64,000 nucleotides of DNA. Origin: Magnaporthiopsis rhizophila (Eukaryota; Ascomycota; Sordariomycetes; Magnaporthales; Magnaporthaceae). The translations under genes were made by a program, and so were the position numbers. Position 1 is the stretch's first letter; every line of letters starts with the position of its first letter. The notes under the pieces are model-generated. The model was not told the DNA's origin. It did no database searches and was given only the letters and a program-made list of their open reading frames with translations. The DNA is taken from the NCBI GenBank assembly GCA_003049465.1, contig PYSS01000039.1:1-64000 (forward strand). Direction: 5' to 3'. Positions 34,346 to 46,201 of this stretch are shown here, one piece after another.

Positions 34346-35859
34346 TCATGCTTTCGCGCACTCGACAGCGTGAGACTCCTCATCTTCATAGTAAGCAACG
34401 ATCTTCATCCCAGCTGCGACCACGAGCGGCTCGAGTAAGTTCCTGTCCCGGAGCTTCCCGCCAATGTTGAGCATGACCAGATCCACGATGGCGTTTAGCG
34501 GCTTGGGCGGGCTGATCTTCTTGGGTTCGACGATCAGCACCCTGGCCCTCGCGTCATCCGGTAGCGCCTTGGCGAGATGCGAGAGTATGGTGACAACGCT
34601 GTTGTCGGGCCAGTCGTTGAGGATCCGGCGTAGCACATAGATGAGTGCGCCTGGATTGCGCAGATTTATCCCGTTAGTATTGGTATCATTGCCGAACGCT
34701 CGTCAGTTGCGGTTGACCCCAGATCATACCCTGGACAGGCTGCGGCTGGTGAAAGTCATGAGGCATGTGGACGACACCATGAAGCGCAGGATCAGCAATC
34801 CGTCTGGCCTCCTCGATGACCTCCTCGCGATCCTGAAGGACAAGTCTCCCAGGAGGGATGGACGGGAGCTCGGTCAGTATCGTCTTGAGCATCTGTCCCA
34901 GCCCACCCCCTACATCCACCAGCAGCGGCGGCGGTGACTGCTCTTGCTCTCCCCCGTTGGCGGCGGCCTCCTCGGCGATCCAACCCAGCTTGTACAAGGC
35001 CTTGCTGCCGACGACCTCGGCATTGCTGAGGAAGCTCATGGCCTTCATGGCCGCGCTGAACACGGCCTTGTGCTCTGGGTTGGCGCCGATGATGTCCCAG
35101 ATCGGCACCTCGGGGCGGCCCCAGGCAAAGGACGCGGGCGTGTGCGTCTGGGACTGGGGCTCGCGGCGGCCGTATTCGGAGAAGTAGCTAGGCCACAAGG
35201 CGTACGGGCGCATGCCCATGGCGGCCGCGACCCAGGCTTGCGGGTATCCTTTGCTGTCGGAGCGGTAGAGCGGGGAGAAGCGCCCGTGGGCGACATAGCC
35301 GGGGCTTGGCTGCTTGAGTTTTCCTGTCGAGACCAGCAGGGAGGCGATTCGGACTGCGAGGGGGTTTGGGTACCGTGTGTCAGGTCCTTGGTGTCGCGCC
35401 GCATCAAATTTGGAATGCCAAGGTCTAGACGTGAATAGACAATAGGAAGAAGACGCGGGCGAAACGAACCGGTAAGACGCTCCTCTGCGCCGACGCTTTC
35501 TGCCAGATCCTTCAAAGAAATGCTTCCTTGGAGCGGGATCTTGTCAAACGCCTTCCAGTCCATGAAGACGTTCCACGACGCCATGTCTGCCATCTTTGAG
35601 CCATTAAAAGGGCATGTCAGCCAGGGAAACCACAGCATCATGTATGCCTGCAAGATAAATATGTTGACCCATGACTTACGTTAACCCACTCGGACTTGAT
35701 GTAGTCAACTGGGTCAGACGCCTCATTGATGATAGCTTTAGCGGCCCGGACGATTTCTTGTCGGATTGCTTTTTGCTCCGGCCCCGTATCGTTGTCATCC
35801 AGCCGCTTGATGCTGGCCATAATCGAGGCTGCGCTGTCGACCAGCTTTTCGGACGGCAT
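34346..35859 (-). CDS. SAM-dependent O-methyltransferase with His-to-Asn at the usual catalytic site
   Basis: Four exons on the minus strand, 35859-35680, 35593-35470, 35353-34730 and 34650-34346, give 410 residues. The introns of 86, 116 and 79 bp carry GTAAGT/GTTCGT/GTATGA donors and CTGAC or CTAAC branch sites. The N-terminal part contains a winged-helix-like dimerisation region (WKAFDKIP, ISLKDLAESVG). SAM motif I is LLVDVGGGLGQML. The region HDFHQPQPVQGALIYVLRRILNDWPDN is the family's substrate segment; in most plant and fungal enzymes of this group it reads LHDWPD, with His as the base. Here the residue is Asn321. The enzyme may act without that base (some use metal or another residue) or be non-catalytic. 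A secondary-metabolite or aromatic substrate is likely but unknown. No synthase gene is near. Confidence 0.85.
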
Positions 35860-36962
35860 CTTCGCTATTAATTGGTAATCAGGGGATATGAAGGGATTGG
35901 GACGATACGATAAATACTATCGACAGCAAAGCAGAGAAATGGCACCGGCTTTGCCCGTGAAAGAGATATGGAAGATGACAGCCCTAGAATGGGGATCAAA
36001 AGAAGACACCAGCAGGATTCCAGCGGTTTTAGGCGCTCCTTAAGAAACATCAGCTTGCACGCTTGGGCTTGCCGCAGCGGTGAAGCGCTATAAAAAGAAG
36101 CAAGAGTGCCGTGCTAGCATCGGCAAGCCGCAAAATCCACCCGACGCTAGACTAAAAGCTCGGTCGGTACGGTCGCGGAGCGCATACGGCTGCAGAGCTG
36201 TGCCGCAATAGACCGCGCTAATATCCAAACAGTATCAGCAAGCTGAGTCCTGTGACGGACTGCTGGATGTAACAGTAGTGCGTCTTTAAATTTGTGGTCA
36301 CACCAAGGCCAACGGCGACCACCCAACACCCGAGCCAAGATCGACTGCTCGGAAGGGTTGCCGCAGTCCTTAGCGTTAGAAATAGCAATATCGTGTGTGT
36401 GGCCGTCTGTTAAGCGAGGTTCTCACATGCCGACAGACATGGCATGGCCCAATGGGAACATTCCCGCTTTCCGGCTAGTCTCTCTGCCTGCAATGCACCC
36501 CACGGACGACACCACAAACTGACCACCAAGCCTGGAGAGCTGAACAACACGTGCATGATGGCGCCCACTAGTCTTGCTGTAATTCGGCGGCAAGGGATGG
36601 CGGGGTTTGGCCCGGAAGCGGGCGGTAGTCGCTGGAAGATATGGGTAGAAGGAAAATGGGTTTGGATTGTATTTTCTGGGTAATTTTCAGTAAATGCGCA
36701 AGTTGGGTAGGCACCTGGGCACTTACCTGGCTGGGACAGCCGAGAGCGGCTTGATGGTTAGTAATTATCTCGCGCGTTGTGTCGGAGTCGAAGCATCAAG
36801 CATGCCGACGGTCATGAGTCACTTAATCTCGATCTTTAGCAAAAGACGCCCGCGTTTACCTCGGATCCGCGCCAGACCTGCCGTCATGGTTGCGGTCGAC
36901 GGGTCGTCTCCTGTGCCGCGGGCGAGGGCCGTCAGTTAGTTACTCCTGACACAAAGCGGCGG
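35860..36962. other. intergenic region, O-methyltransferase to membrane protein
   Basis: No gene is supported. A plus-strand TATAAAAAG (36089-36097) has no matching downstream coding region. TAGG/ACCT-type motifs lie near 36709-36728. Confidence 0.4.
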
Positions 36963-37577
36963 TTACGGTGCGAGCGAGCGGCGGTTGCGATGGTTACGAT
37001 GCGAGCGAGAGGCCCGCGCAGGTATCGCGGGGAGCTCCATATCCTCGAACCGCTCGGCTGGGGGCTTGCTCGGGCTGGACCTGGTGCTGTCCTCGGTGCA
37101 GGTCTCGCTCATTGTGGACGCGTCGCTTGCGTGCGTGCCCTGCGGCGAGCGGGAACCGCGGCTACGGCCCCTCCCGCCGGCGTCGTTGCGATTGCGTGGC
37201 CACTTGTTCTTCTTGGCTTCACGCTTCCTCCTCATGGCTTCCTTCAGCGACCGGCGGCCCGTGCAAATGAGCAGGCCGACACAGAGGGCGACGGCGGGGA
37301 TCACGAGAGCCAGGGAGATGATCAGGTTGGAATCCAATGTCGTGCCCGGCATTGGCGTTGGCGTGACAACGCTGGCCTGCGTCAGCGACGGCACTTCCCG
37401 CGCCACAACGGCGGTGGGAGTGCCGCTTGAGGACACCGAGGAGTCGGTGATGGCGGCCGCCTTGCGGTTGACGTACTTGTTACCGTTGCTCATTGAATCA
37501 GCGGCCGGAAGGCCTGCAGCCTTGCAAGCCGCCATGGCCACGAGAGTGGCGATAGCGAGCTTGCGAATAAAAGGCAT
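36963..37577 (-). CDS. single-pass membrane protein with signal peptide
   Basis: One exon, 204 residues, start at 37577. MPFIRKLAIATLVAMAACKAAGLPA is a signal peptide (about 1-21). A short Ser/Thr-rich outer part (about 60 residues, few Cys) follows, then one TM helix (SNLIISLALVIPAVALCVGLLICTG, about 84-108), then a strongly basic inner part (RRSLKEAMRRKREAKKNKW) and a Ser/Arg-rich tail. This is the architecture of cell-surface or wall-linked proteins, resembling WSC-type sensors in outline but without a WSC Cys domain. No family is recognised. The high G+C plus-strand overlap contains only shadows. Confidence 0.65.
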   Translation of the reverse strand: MPFIRKLAIATLVAMAACKAAGLPAADSMSNGNKYVNRKAAAITDSSVSSSGTPTAVVAREVPSLTQASVVTPTPMPGTTLDSNLIISLALVIPAVALCVGLLICTGRRSLKEAMRRKREAKKNKWPRNRNDAGGRGRSRGSRSPQGTHASDASTMSETCTEDSTRSSPSKPPAERFEDMELPAIPARASRSHRNHRNRRSLAP

Positions 37578-40500
37578 GATGATGTATTTCGTTCCGTAGA
37601 TCAGATGTTGGGCCGTGGATTGAGGTATCCAAGTGGTCTCAAGGGGTCCGCCGGTGATGGTGATAAGAATCGTAAATCTTCTAGGTCCAGACTTGAGAGC
37701 TGGGGATCTCGGCGCTTCCTTTTATTTATCTACGAGCTGTTCTTTGTTAATTATCGCTCCGCCCAGCACAGCCTTACTTATGCATTGTTCAACGGCTGAA
37801 AGAAGACGGTGAATAAGGATCTTGGTCTTTGTCCTCCATACATTTCCATTGTAGGGTCTTGCACAAAATTCTTGATTTATCAGTTGAGCTCAACCGCAGA
37901 GATGCCTTTGTTATGGACCTAGAAGACATTCGAAGTAGACGTTGCCTTGTGAAAATCGAGCCTTTGGTCTACATCACCCAGCTTTTGTGTAACGGGCAAC
38001 TCGAGCACTGTTGAGAATCCGGATTTCGTATTACAATTCACTCCTAATAATCAGAAGGTGCGTAAGTTTTCTTTGTTTATGTGGCTATGACAGACATTTG
38101 TGAAAGATTTGGGCGATTAAACAGAGAAAGCTTTAGAAACACAGTAATTAAGTACGGGCAAAAGCTACGCTGAACCAGCCTCGCTCATAATTTTCCTAGT
38201 AATTAAGGTAAGTACGTGCTATCCGCAAAAGGCACTTTTGCTGTAGAACCTCGGGGGAAAAAAAGAAAAGGCGTCGCAGGTGCATGAAGCTTGGGTTTGA
38301 AGGCTAATTACCGAGAGTACCATTGCTGGGTAGCTAATGAAAGTGAGGGAGGGCAGGAAAGAGAGGGGCCCAAGGAAGAAGTGTGGCAGAGGTGTAGGTG
38401 GGAAGAAATCCTGTTGTGAGGTATATAAATATCCGATGGGTGAGTTTCAATAGTGGAATAATCGGAGAAGCAGGAAGCCGAGGCGCCCAAAAAGTGACTA
38501 TAAACCCTCGGATCCTCTGCTGCCACTTCCGGCTGCATAATTCGAGGCGATGCCTACTTGGTAGCACCGAGCGCACGCCGGGGATCCCTTCAGGCACCGG
38601 ATCAAGGCCCGAAAAATAGGCGAGATGGGGACCTGGCATTGCCCGTCTTGTCCCTGGCATCTCGAGCGCCATTCTGGAAACGTGGGCGTGCGTCGGGCCA
38701 AGCACGGAGTATTGGTAGGCAGCTGCTCCGCCCCACAGGCTATTGTTGACATCATACGGTCCGTACACGCTTGGCCAGCATGCAGGTTGCGTCTCCAAAT
38801 TCCCGCATCTGCCTTGGGGAAAGGATGGCGAAGGTGCGGCCAGCTAGACGCGGCTGGACGAGCCCGAGAACCAGCAAGGAGGGTGCGCAAATGCGACAGC
38901 AATATGGACATATTAGCCAGCGCCCGGTAGGCAGGTCTGCCAGGCCCCGGGGTTTCACCTTGGGGGTTGCAGTCCTTCGGCCCGTCTCCTATTTACGGCT
39001 CATACATAGTCTAGCAGGACGTTGTGGCTCGGCTGGAAATGGGATCGCTTGCTCCCGCCCTGGTTCTCATTAATATCGAGCGAGCTTGTCTGGGTGCTAA
39101 GATCTAGACAAGCAAACAAAGCATTGTGCCGTGCCTAGATTAGCTGTGCAGATCCATGGGGCGTTGATGTGACAACTACTGCGATGGATCATTGGAGTCG
39201 CCCATCAGATGTCACAGGGTATAAAGAAAGCCATTTTGTCTGGCTCGGGGTGTAGGCAAACGGTGCTTGCTGACCCGCTTCCGGACTTGCTATCCACCCA
39301 CCGAGAAATCCAGCAGGAAAACGAACACTTCGGCCCGCGAGTTCCCAATGTTGGAAGCGATCTGCTGCGGGCTGGGTCGCGAGGTCTGTTTGGTAGGGTC
39401 AGGCAGCGAGGAGGCTTAGAAAGGGGGTGCGCATTTTCAGGGTGGACGAGGCAGCTGGGTGTGGCATCAAAACTGATGGGTGGCGCGCCCTTACCACATT
39501 CGGCACGGGGAAGCAGAGCGTCCGGGCCAGCCCATCCCTGCGCTTGGGGTAGATGCGGAGAAGCTGCGCCGTGCCACTCACGCGAGCCTACCCCATGTAG
39601 CGCGAAGTAGCCCGTTGGGGAGATTGGCGGCTGCTTCAGGCTCGCTTCCTCGGATGTCGGGTAGCTGTCCTCGCACCTTTCCCCGCACCACCAGGCGACA
39701 CGACGCATCTGCAGGCACCCACGGGCCGATGGTGTATGCCAAGCGAGAGGCTGGCTGCTTGAAGAAGCTGGGGGCGCCAGATGTGAGGGTATAGTACGGT
39801 CGAAAGGAGCAGAAGACGAACGCTCGCGAGGACCGAAGCTTTCCGGGCTGGCTCGGCGGGGCGCTCCAAACCCTCTAATGATCCCGTCCAGTAAGCCCCT
39901 CCCTCGAAAAAGGACGGTCACCAGGCTGGAGCTGCCGCTTTGGGTGTGACGGCACCGTGGGATTCGGTACGTGAGCTCCGCGGTTCCCAGAAAAGCCTCC
40001 AATGGCCAGGAGGGGAAAGCCGCTAGTGCCGGCAACTTCATTTAGGTGTGGGGTGCTGACCCACTGCTGTGACACCTCCATTCTGAACTTCCCATCCCAA
40101 TGGTCAAGTTGGGCGACTTTTCGATTCGCAGCAACTTCCCGCGCAGGAAAATATGAACGGGAATCCGCAGCCGCCACGCCGTCGCGACCGCTGGCTCATC
40201 TACATGAGACAGGGGTCCAGGTACTGAGCCCTACTGGCCGGTTGTGGGCTCGGCGTGACGGACTGGCAAGCGAGGCAAAAGCTCACGATCTTCGCTGGCA
40301 CAGCTGGAGCCCCTTCCTGGGCAGCGACTCGCGGACAGTCTACCCTTTGTCGATCGTCCCCCGCATGTTGTGCATGGGGCAAACCTTGCCCGTGAAAAAA
40401 AAACAAGTAGGGAGGGGCCAAGAAAGCAACGACAACACTACCTCGCCGCATGCACAACTAAGCGGTGTTCAAGGTCGCGTCGGTGACCATGCCTGGCCCC

Positions 40501-40862
40501 TCTCGGCCCATGACAGTCGTGGTTCCGGGAATGGACTCAGGAGCCCCATTGTCCCCGCCGCTATTGCTCGCATGGCTTGCTTCTCTCCTGGGTTCTCGTG
40601 ACAACCCACAGGCCTCGAGCGGCCCGCGAGCCGTCGACCTTGCCTGTTCGTCGAAAAGGCCGAGTGGGTTGTCCGACAAACGGCCTCGTCGGGAGGCTCA
40701 TCTGAGCGTACGCAGAGTCTAAGTTTGACCCATCCATCCGGATGGGCCTGTATAAAACCCTCGCGCTGCCCTTGTCGGTCCTGGATGTCAGAGGTACAAC
40801 TCCCACACACGCTTCCCAGTCACAAGCCCTGATCCGTCTGCGGTGGCCGTCCGTCTCTCGAG
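37578..40862. other. long intergenic region upstream of the cellobiohydrolase
   Basis: 3.3 kb. The part 37640-38330 is A+T-rich. It contains a TATATAAATA (38422-38431) of unknown use and a TATA box for the cellobiohydrolase. A CRE1-like GTGGGG lies at 40048-40053, about 0.8 kb before the GH7 start, so carbon-catabolite control is possible. A minus-strand open frame at 39205-40041 has no protein-family signal and was not accepted. Confidence 0.45.
40751..40757 (+). promoter_or_regulatory. TATA box of the cellobiohydrolase gene
   Basis: TATAAAA lies 112 bp before the ATG at 40863, a normal spacing for highly expressed cellulase genes. Inferred by position. Confidence 0.6.
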
Positions 40863-42695
40863 ATGCTTCGCAAGATCACAACCCTCGCCGCCCTCGTGAC
40901 TGCCGTCCGGGGCCAGGCGGCATGCTCGCTCACGACCGAAACTCACCCTAGCCTCCAGTGGTCAAAGTGCACGTCGGGCGGCTGCACCAACGTGGCCGGG
41001 TCCGTCACCATCGACGCCAACTGGCGGTGGACGCACACCGTCTCGGGTTCGAAGAACTGCTACACCGGGAACAAGTGGGACACTTCCATCTGCACGACCA
41101 ACGCCGACTGCGCGGCCAAGTGCTGCGGTGAGTATTCGTCTTTTCCCTGCTCTTTTCCCGCTCGTGAGGCTGTGCAGATCATTCTTTTCCCGAGTGCGGT
41201 GCTGACGAAACCTCCTGGCGAATCGTAGTCGATGGTGCCAGCTACGCATCCACATACGGTGCCGTCACCAGCGGCAATGCCCTGTCGCTCAAGTTCGTCA
41301 CCTCGGGCGGCAGTGGCAAGAACGTCGGGTCTCGCCTCTACCTTATGGAGTCGGAGAACAAGTACCAGATGTTCAAACTGCTCGGCAACGAGTTCACTTT
41401 CGATGTTGACGTCAACCAGCTCGGCTGTGGCCTGAACGGCGCTGTCTACTTTGTGTCCATGGACGCCGACGTAAGTCTGCCTCCAGCGCTGTTTGCACCA
41501 AAATCCGCGCGAAGATTCCATAATGCTGACCACCTCGCTTGCTCATATGAACAGGGTGGTGCCTCCAAATACCCAGGCAACAAGGCCGGGGCCAAGTACG
41601 GAACGGGCTACTGCGATTCTCAGTGCCCGCGTGATCTGAAGTACATCAACGGAGCGGTAAGTTGACCGAACGCAGTGTTTCCCCAATCCAACTCCCCTGT
41701 ATTCATCGTGACTATGTAGTGAGGCGGCTCGCAGAAGGCTGATAAGAGGCCATCACGCATTACAGGCCAACATCGAGGGCTGGAAGCCGTCGTCGGGCGA
41801 TGCGAACTCGGGCGTCGGACAGGTCGGCTCGTGCTGCGCCGAGATGGACATCTGGGAGGCCAACAGCATGTCGACCGCTTACACGCCCCACCCTTGCGCC
41901 AACAACGACCAGCACTCGTGCTCGGGCGACTCGTGCGGCGGCACATACTCGGAGACGCGGTACGCGGGCGACTGCGACCCGGACGGCTGCGACTTCAACG
42001 CCTACCGCCAGGGCAACACTAGCTTCTACGGGCGCGGCGCGTCCAACACGATCGACACGACCAAGAAGATTACGGTGGTGACGCAGTTCATCAAGAACTC
42101 AGCCGGCGAGCTGGGCGAGATCAAGCGCTTCTACGTCCAGGGCGGCAAGGTCATCCCCAACTCCGAGTCCACCATCTCGGGCGTGTCGGGCAACTCCATC
42201 ACGCAGGACTACTGCGAGAAGCAAAAGGTGGCCTTTGGCGACCCGGATGTGCACAAGGAGAAGGGCGGGCTCGTGCAGATGGGCAAGGCCCTCGACAAGG
42301 GCATGGTGCTCGTGCTCTCGCTCTGGGCCGACCACAACTCCAACATGCTCTGGCTCGACTCGACCTACCCCGTCGACCGCACCGGTCCCGGCGCCGAGCG
42401 CGGCTCCTGCCCCACCACGAGCGGCAAGCCCGCCGAGCTCGAGTCCACCGTGCCCGACTCGACCGTCGTCTACTCCAACATCAAGTTCGGCCCCATCGGC
42501 TCCACCTTCTCCAGCGGCGGCGGCCCGGACCCCAGCCCCACCAAGCCCTCGCAGCCCACCAACACCGGCACCCCCGGCGGCGGCACCGTCCCGCGCTACG
42601 GCCAGTGCGGCGGCAAGGACTGGAACGGCCCTACCGCCTGCGTCAGCCCTTACACCTGCACCAAGGCCAACGACTGGTACTCGCAGTGCCTGTAA
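40863..42695 (+). CDS. cbh1: cellobiohydrolase I, GH7 with CBM1
   Basis: Exons 40863-41127, 41229-41470, 41555-41656 and 41766-42695 (introns 101, 84, 109 bp) give 512 residues. The N-terminus MLRKITTLAALVTAVRGQAA is a signal peptide. The GH7 domain (about 19-435) starts with ACSLTTETHPSLQW, and the ExDxxE motif reads EMDIWEAN (Glu229 nucleophile, Asp231, Glu234 acid/base). The loop-rich segments and the many paired Cys match the cellobiohydrolase rather than the endoglucanase branch. A Gly/Pro/Ser/Thr-rich linker follows, then a C-terminal CBM1 with GQCGGKDWNGPTAC and YSQCL. The enzyme attacks crystalline cellulose from reducing ends, releasing cellobiose, outside the cell. Everything needed appears intact. 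It is flanked by a TATA box and an upstream CRE1-like site. Confidence 0.97.
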
Positions 42696-43442
42696 AAAGC
42701 TGCGCCGCTACGCTGACCGTGTGTGGGAATGTGACAACCGAAACCGTCTTGCTTGCTGCTCTTTAGACGACCGATGTACCTCCTTATTCTCTCCAAGCCG
42801 GTGATGACCTTAAGCCTTCTCCTTTTTTTATCTGCCTCTTCCCCTTTTTTTTTCTATTTTGTTGCATATGAGACCAAAAACGGATTATTTCATGGGATGG
42901 ATACGTGGTTCTCTTTCACCCTGTACATATTTCCTCCTTCGACCGTGTCTGGACCACCCATGAGCGGGCCGCGGCCGCGGCCTTGAACCCGCGGACGGCT
43001 GCCGGACTGACTGACTCCCCAGGGACACAGCGTCGACCTGCTTTCCTTTGCAGATAGTAAATATTTCACGTCAATCATCATCACTCTACACCCTTTTTGC
43101 ATCAAACTAGCCGTCTTTGAAGCTCGCCGCTGAGCCCGTAATATACCGAGATAATAGTCATATCATACGTCAATACCAATCAGCGCCATTATGGCCGATC
43201 GGGAAGCCTTGACCCAAGACATACGCTTTCATACATCTCATGACGTTCTCTACGTACAATAAATATCATGAAACCGAAACAATCAAAAAAAACGAGTGCC
43301 CGTAAATTCAGGGGCAACAAAACAAAAGGAATAAAGGCAGGGGCGGATTGGACTAGCTTGCTGGTGGAAGCACCTGATCTTTATAGAAAAATGAAACACA
43401 AAAAAAAAGACTGGTTCGGACAGTAACAAGTCCTTCTACATC
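42696..43442. other. intergenic region between convergent genes
   Basis: 3' ends of cbh1 and of the convergent transcription factor, with A+T-rich stretches and A runs near 43280-43410. No other gene is seen. Confidence 0.5.
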
Positions 43443-44320
43443 TCATATCCCGCCCTGCCGCATCATCTCGTTGATGTCGACATTTGCCCACTGTATATCC
43501 GCTTGCTGGAATGGAGGCCCCATGGTCACGGGAAGATGATGGTGCTGATGCCGCCGCTGCTGTGGTGGCATTGGCGGCAACGGCTGTTGCTGCAGCGGCG
43601 AATGAGGTACCTGTACGGCAAAGGCCGGGCTTCTGAGCAGGGCTTGCCCGGCAACGGGCGATGAAAAGGGCTGCGGGGGGTTTTGGAGGGGCGACCGCGA
43701 CATGCTCTCTGGCGGCGGCATCGAGGTCTGAGGCTGATAATGACCAAGCGGAGGTCCAGGTACCATAGATGCCTGGAGAGGCTGGTACTGATGCCCAAGG
43801 TGTGCCTGTGGCGTTGGCGGAGGAGCCATGTTCACCCGCATCTGCGGCGGCGGCGACTGCTGGTGTTGCTGCTGAAGGTGCTGTTGTGGTCGCGGCGACT
43901 GCTGATGCTGCTGCAACTGCTGACGCGGCGGCGGTGACTGTTGTTGCTGTTGCTGCTCTCGCCTAGCGGCGTCCTTTGTAGCCTTCCTCTCCTTCAGCTC
44001 TTCGCGAAGGTCAGACGTCTTGGCCTCGAATTCCGCACCTAGCACTGCAGCAATTTCCCAGCGGTCGCCAAGAGTCTTGAGAATCGCGACCGCCCTGTCC
44101 ATGCACGCAAGACTGCGCTCTATGTTGTCACCGCCGCGCCTCTCCGGCATGGGAGGCGGCGGGGCAGTGCCGGGCGTGAGGATTGGCACGGACACTGAAG
44201 ACCCTGCGAGCAGTGCATCCTTTGTATCACGCATGACGGCCAGGAACTGCGATGCCATGAAATAGGCCCTCAATGCCTGGTCATAGGTAAGGAGGGGGCA
44301 CGGGGCGGGTCTCTGAAGCG

Positions 44321-44365
<45 letters not shown>

Positions 44366-46201
44366 GCCCGCCGGTCGGTGCTTGGACGACGAGGGCGTGG
44401 AGTGCCTCCATGTACGCAATGGCGTACTCGAATATGAGCACGCGTCCGTGCGCCGTGATGATAGGCGCCCGGCTACTGGGAGCGATGCAGTATACGTAGC
44501 TGTACTTGAGCTCGAGGTCGAAGATGCATCGAATGGCCGTGGGCAGCGTGTCAGGCAGGGATTCGGACCACTCGCGCATCTCGTGGCACATTTGCCAAAT
44601 GTACGACTGCGCGTCCGGGAGTGGCTCCGAGGGATCAGACTGCACCAAGGTCTGGTACCAGTGTGACTGCGTCTGGCGCAGCTGGAACAGCAAGATGGCG
44701 GGGTCGGCTGACTGCGGGCCAGTGATGGGCCCCGAAATCGAGGGGATCCTGCCCAGGCCAGTCATGCTTGGCAGAGCGACGTTGATGGCGTCGTCGGTGA
44801 AAGAGAATGCCCTCGCATTGACCATACCGATGGACCTGACAAGAAAGCGGCGTCAACAGAAAGACTAATTGACGGGAGAGGACAAGACAAGCAAGAATAC
44901 AGTGGTGTGCACTGCCGAGCATGCCGCCAGAGCCTGGGCTTACCTGTCAAGCGCGTACACTGAGTAGAATATCTTGCGGCGCATGTTCAGTTTGTCCTTG
45001 TCCATCGGCTCGCTCGCGGGGGGATCTTGATGGAAGCCCAGATCGACGATGGCGCGGGCAGTGAAGCCGATCAGATGCCAGCTATCGAAATGGGCCGGGT
45101 CGAACATGGAGTACTGTGTGAGGAGGATCAAGGAGCGTATCTGGGTCTCCTTACCGGGCATCAAGGCCCGGTCGGCGAATCTCATGGCTTGGCCGACGTA
45201 CTCGACGCCGTTGCGGTAGAAGTCATCATGGATGGTGCGGCTCTGCGCGGCGGAAGCAATGGCAAAAATCATGTACAGAAGCCAGCAGTCCGGGTGCTTT
45301 GCCAGCCGGCGCTCGTCCTGGTAAAGATTGTCCAAGCTCGAGTGCACAATCACTTCGGCAAAGAAAGGGTAGAGGGAATAGATGTGCGTGAGGTAGTACT
45401 GAACAAGCGTCTGAGCAAGCTGCCGAGGCGGGGGTCCTTCTCTCAGAGGCTCAGGGAGCGGATCCATGGTGGCAGCGGCAAGCAGCAGACGGGCGAAGGT
45501 CATATTGCTGACCGAAGGCTCAAAGTCCTGCGTGGTCGCGTTCACAGACAGGAAGCCAAAATCAGACACGAGGGCGTTGACATCTGAGTTCTCGCGGCGC
45601 CGGGCAGCCTTGCGGTACATGGCGGCCTGGATGTTTGCCAGCGAGTCCTTGCGATCGGTAGCCGAAGGCGGAAGATCCATGTCGTGGAGAGCCATGGATG
45701 CCTTCCTGGACTTGGCAAACTTGAGGCGCCTCTCGAGCTTCTCAACACGAAGCTCCAAGGCGGCGACATAGCTGTGTGGGTGTCAGTTAGCAAAGGGCGA
45801 GCTCGTTTCTGTGAAGGGAGGCGGGTTCGGGTCAGAGCGGCTACGTACCTGCGCTCCTTACCACGGGCGAACTGGTCGTTGGCGGCAGAGCACTCGCTCT
45901 CACGACCGGCCTTCTCGCACGCGGTGCATGCTGGGAGCTTTCCATCACACTAAAGTCGGCAGTCAGCCAGGCGTGGGGTCAGCAGCTGCACGCATCGCCA
46001 ATGGGCATCGCCGTTATCAGAGCTGAGCAAGGGGGAGTACCCACCTTGACCTTTGCAGAGCGACCTGGAGAAGCGGGAGTCAGTCAAAGACACGCAGGAA
46101 ACAAACGGACAGCCGGGTATCAACTACTTACATCTTGAACAGGCCGAGACTGGTCTGGATACTCTCAGCAACGGGTTCTCTGCAAAACTGGACCGGGGCA
46201 T
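43443..46201 (-). CDS. Zn2Cys6 transcription factor with poly-Gln tract
   Basis: Five exons on the minus strand: 46201-46132, 46064-46045, 45949-45849, 45771-44944, 44835-43443, giving 803 residues. The second exon is only 20 nt. The zinc cluster Cys21-X2-Cys24-X6-Cys31-X6-Cys38-X2-Cys41-X8-Cys50 spans exons 1-3 and reads ACSRCR, SAKVKCDGK and LPACTAC. A coiled-coil-like stretch (LELRVEKLERRL) follows. The fungal transcription-factor domain runs about 135-390 (YLTHIYSLYPFFAE..., WHLIGFTARAIVDLGFHQ, NMRRKIFYSVYALDRSIG). The C-terminal part is Gln/Pro-rich, with 13 Gln encoded by CAG repeats, and ends QWANVDINEMM. It is a nuclear DNA-binding regulator; target genes are unknown. It is divergent from the next Zn2Cys6 gene. 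Confidence 0.9.
44322..44360. repeat. (CTG)13, coding poly-Gln
   Basis: Thirteen perfect CTG units on the plus strand are CAG codons of the minus-strand Zn2Cys6 gene and encode 13 Gln in its middle region. A slippage-prone, length-variable site. Confidence 0.9.

Noticed and set aside
36963..37600. Plus-strand open frames of 146-204 codons opposite the membrane protein gene
   Set aside because: They are mirror images of a minus-strand frame that has a signal peptide and TM helix.
39205..40041. 278-codon open frame on the minus strand upstream of the cellobiohydrolase
   Set aside because: Composition is Pro/Ser/Arg-rich without any domain, and it overlaps other frames of similar length in G+C-rich DNA; it lies in the promoter of a highly expressed type of gene.
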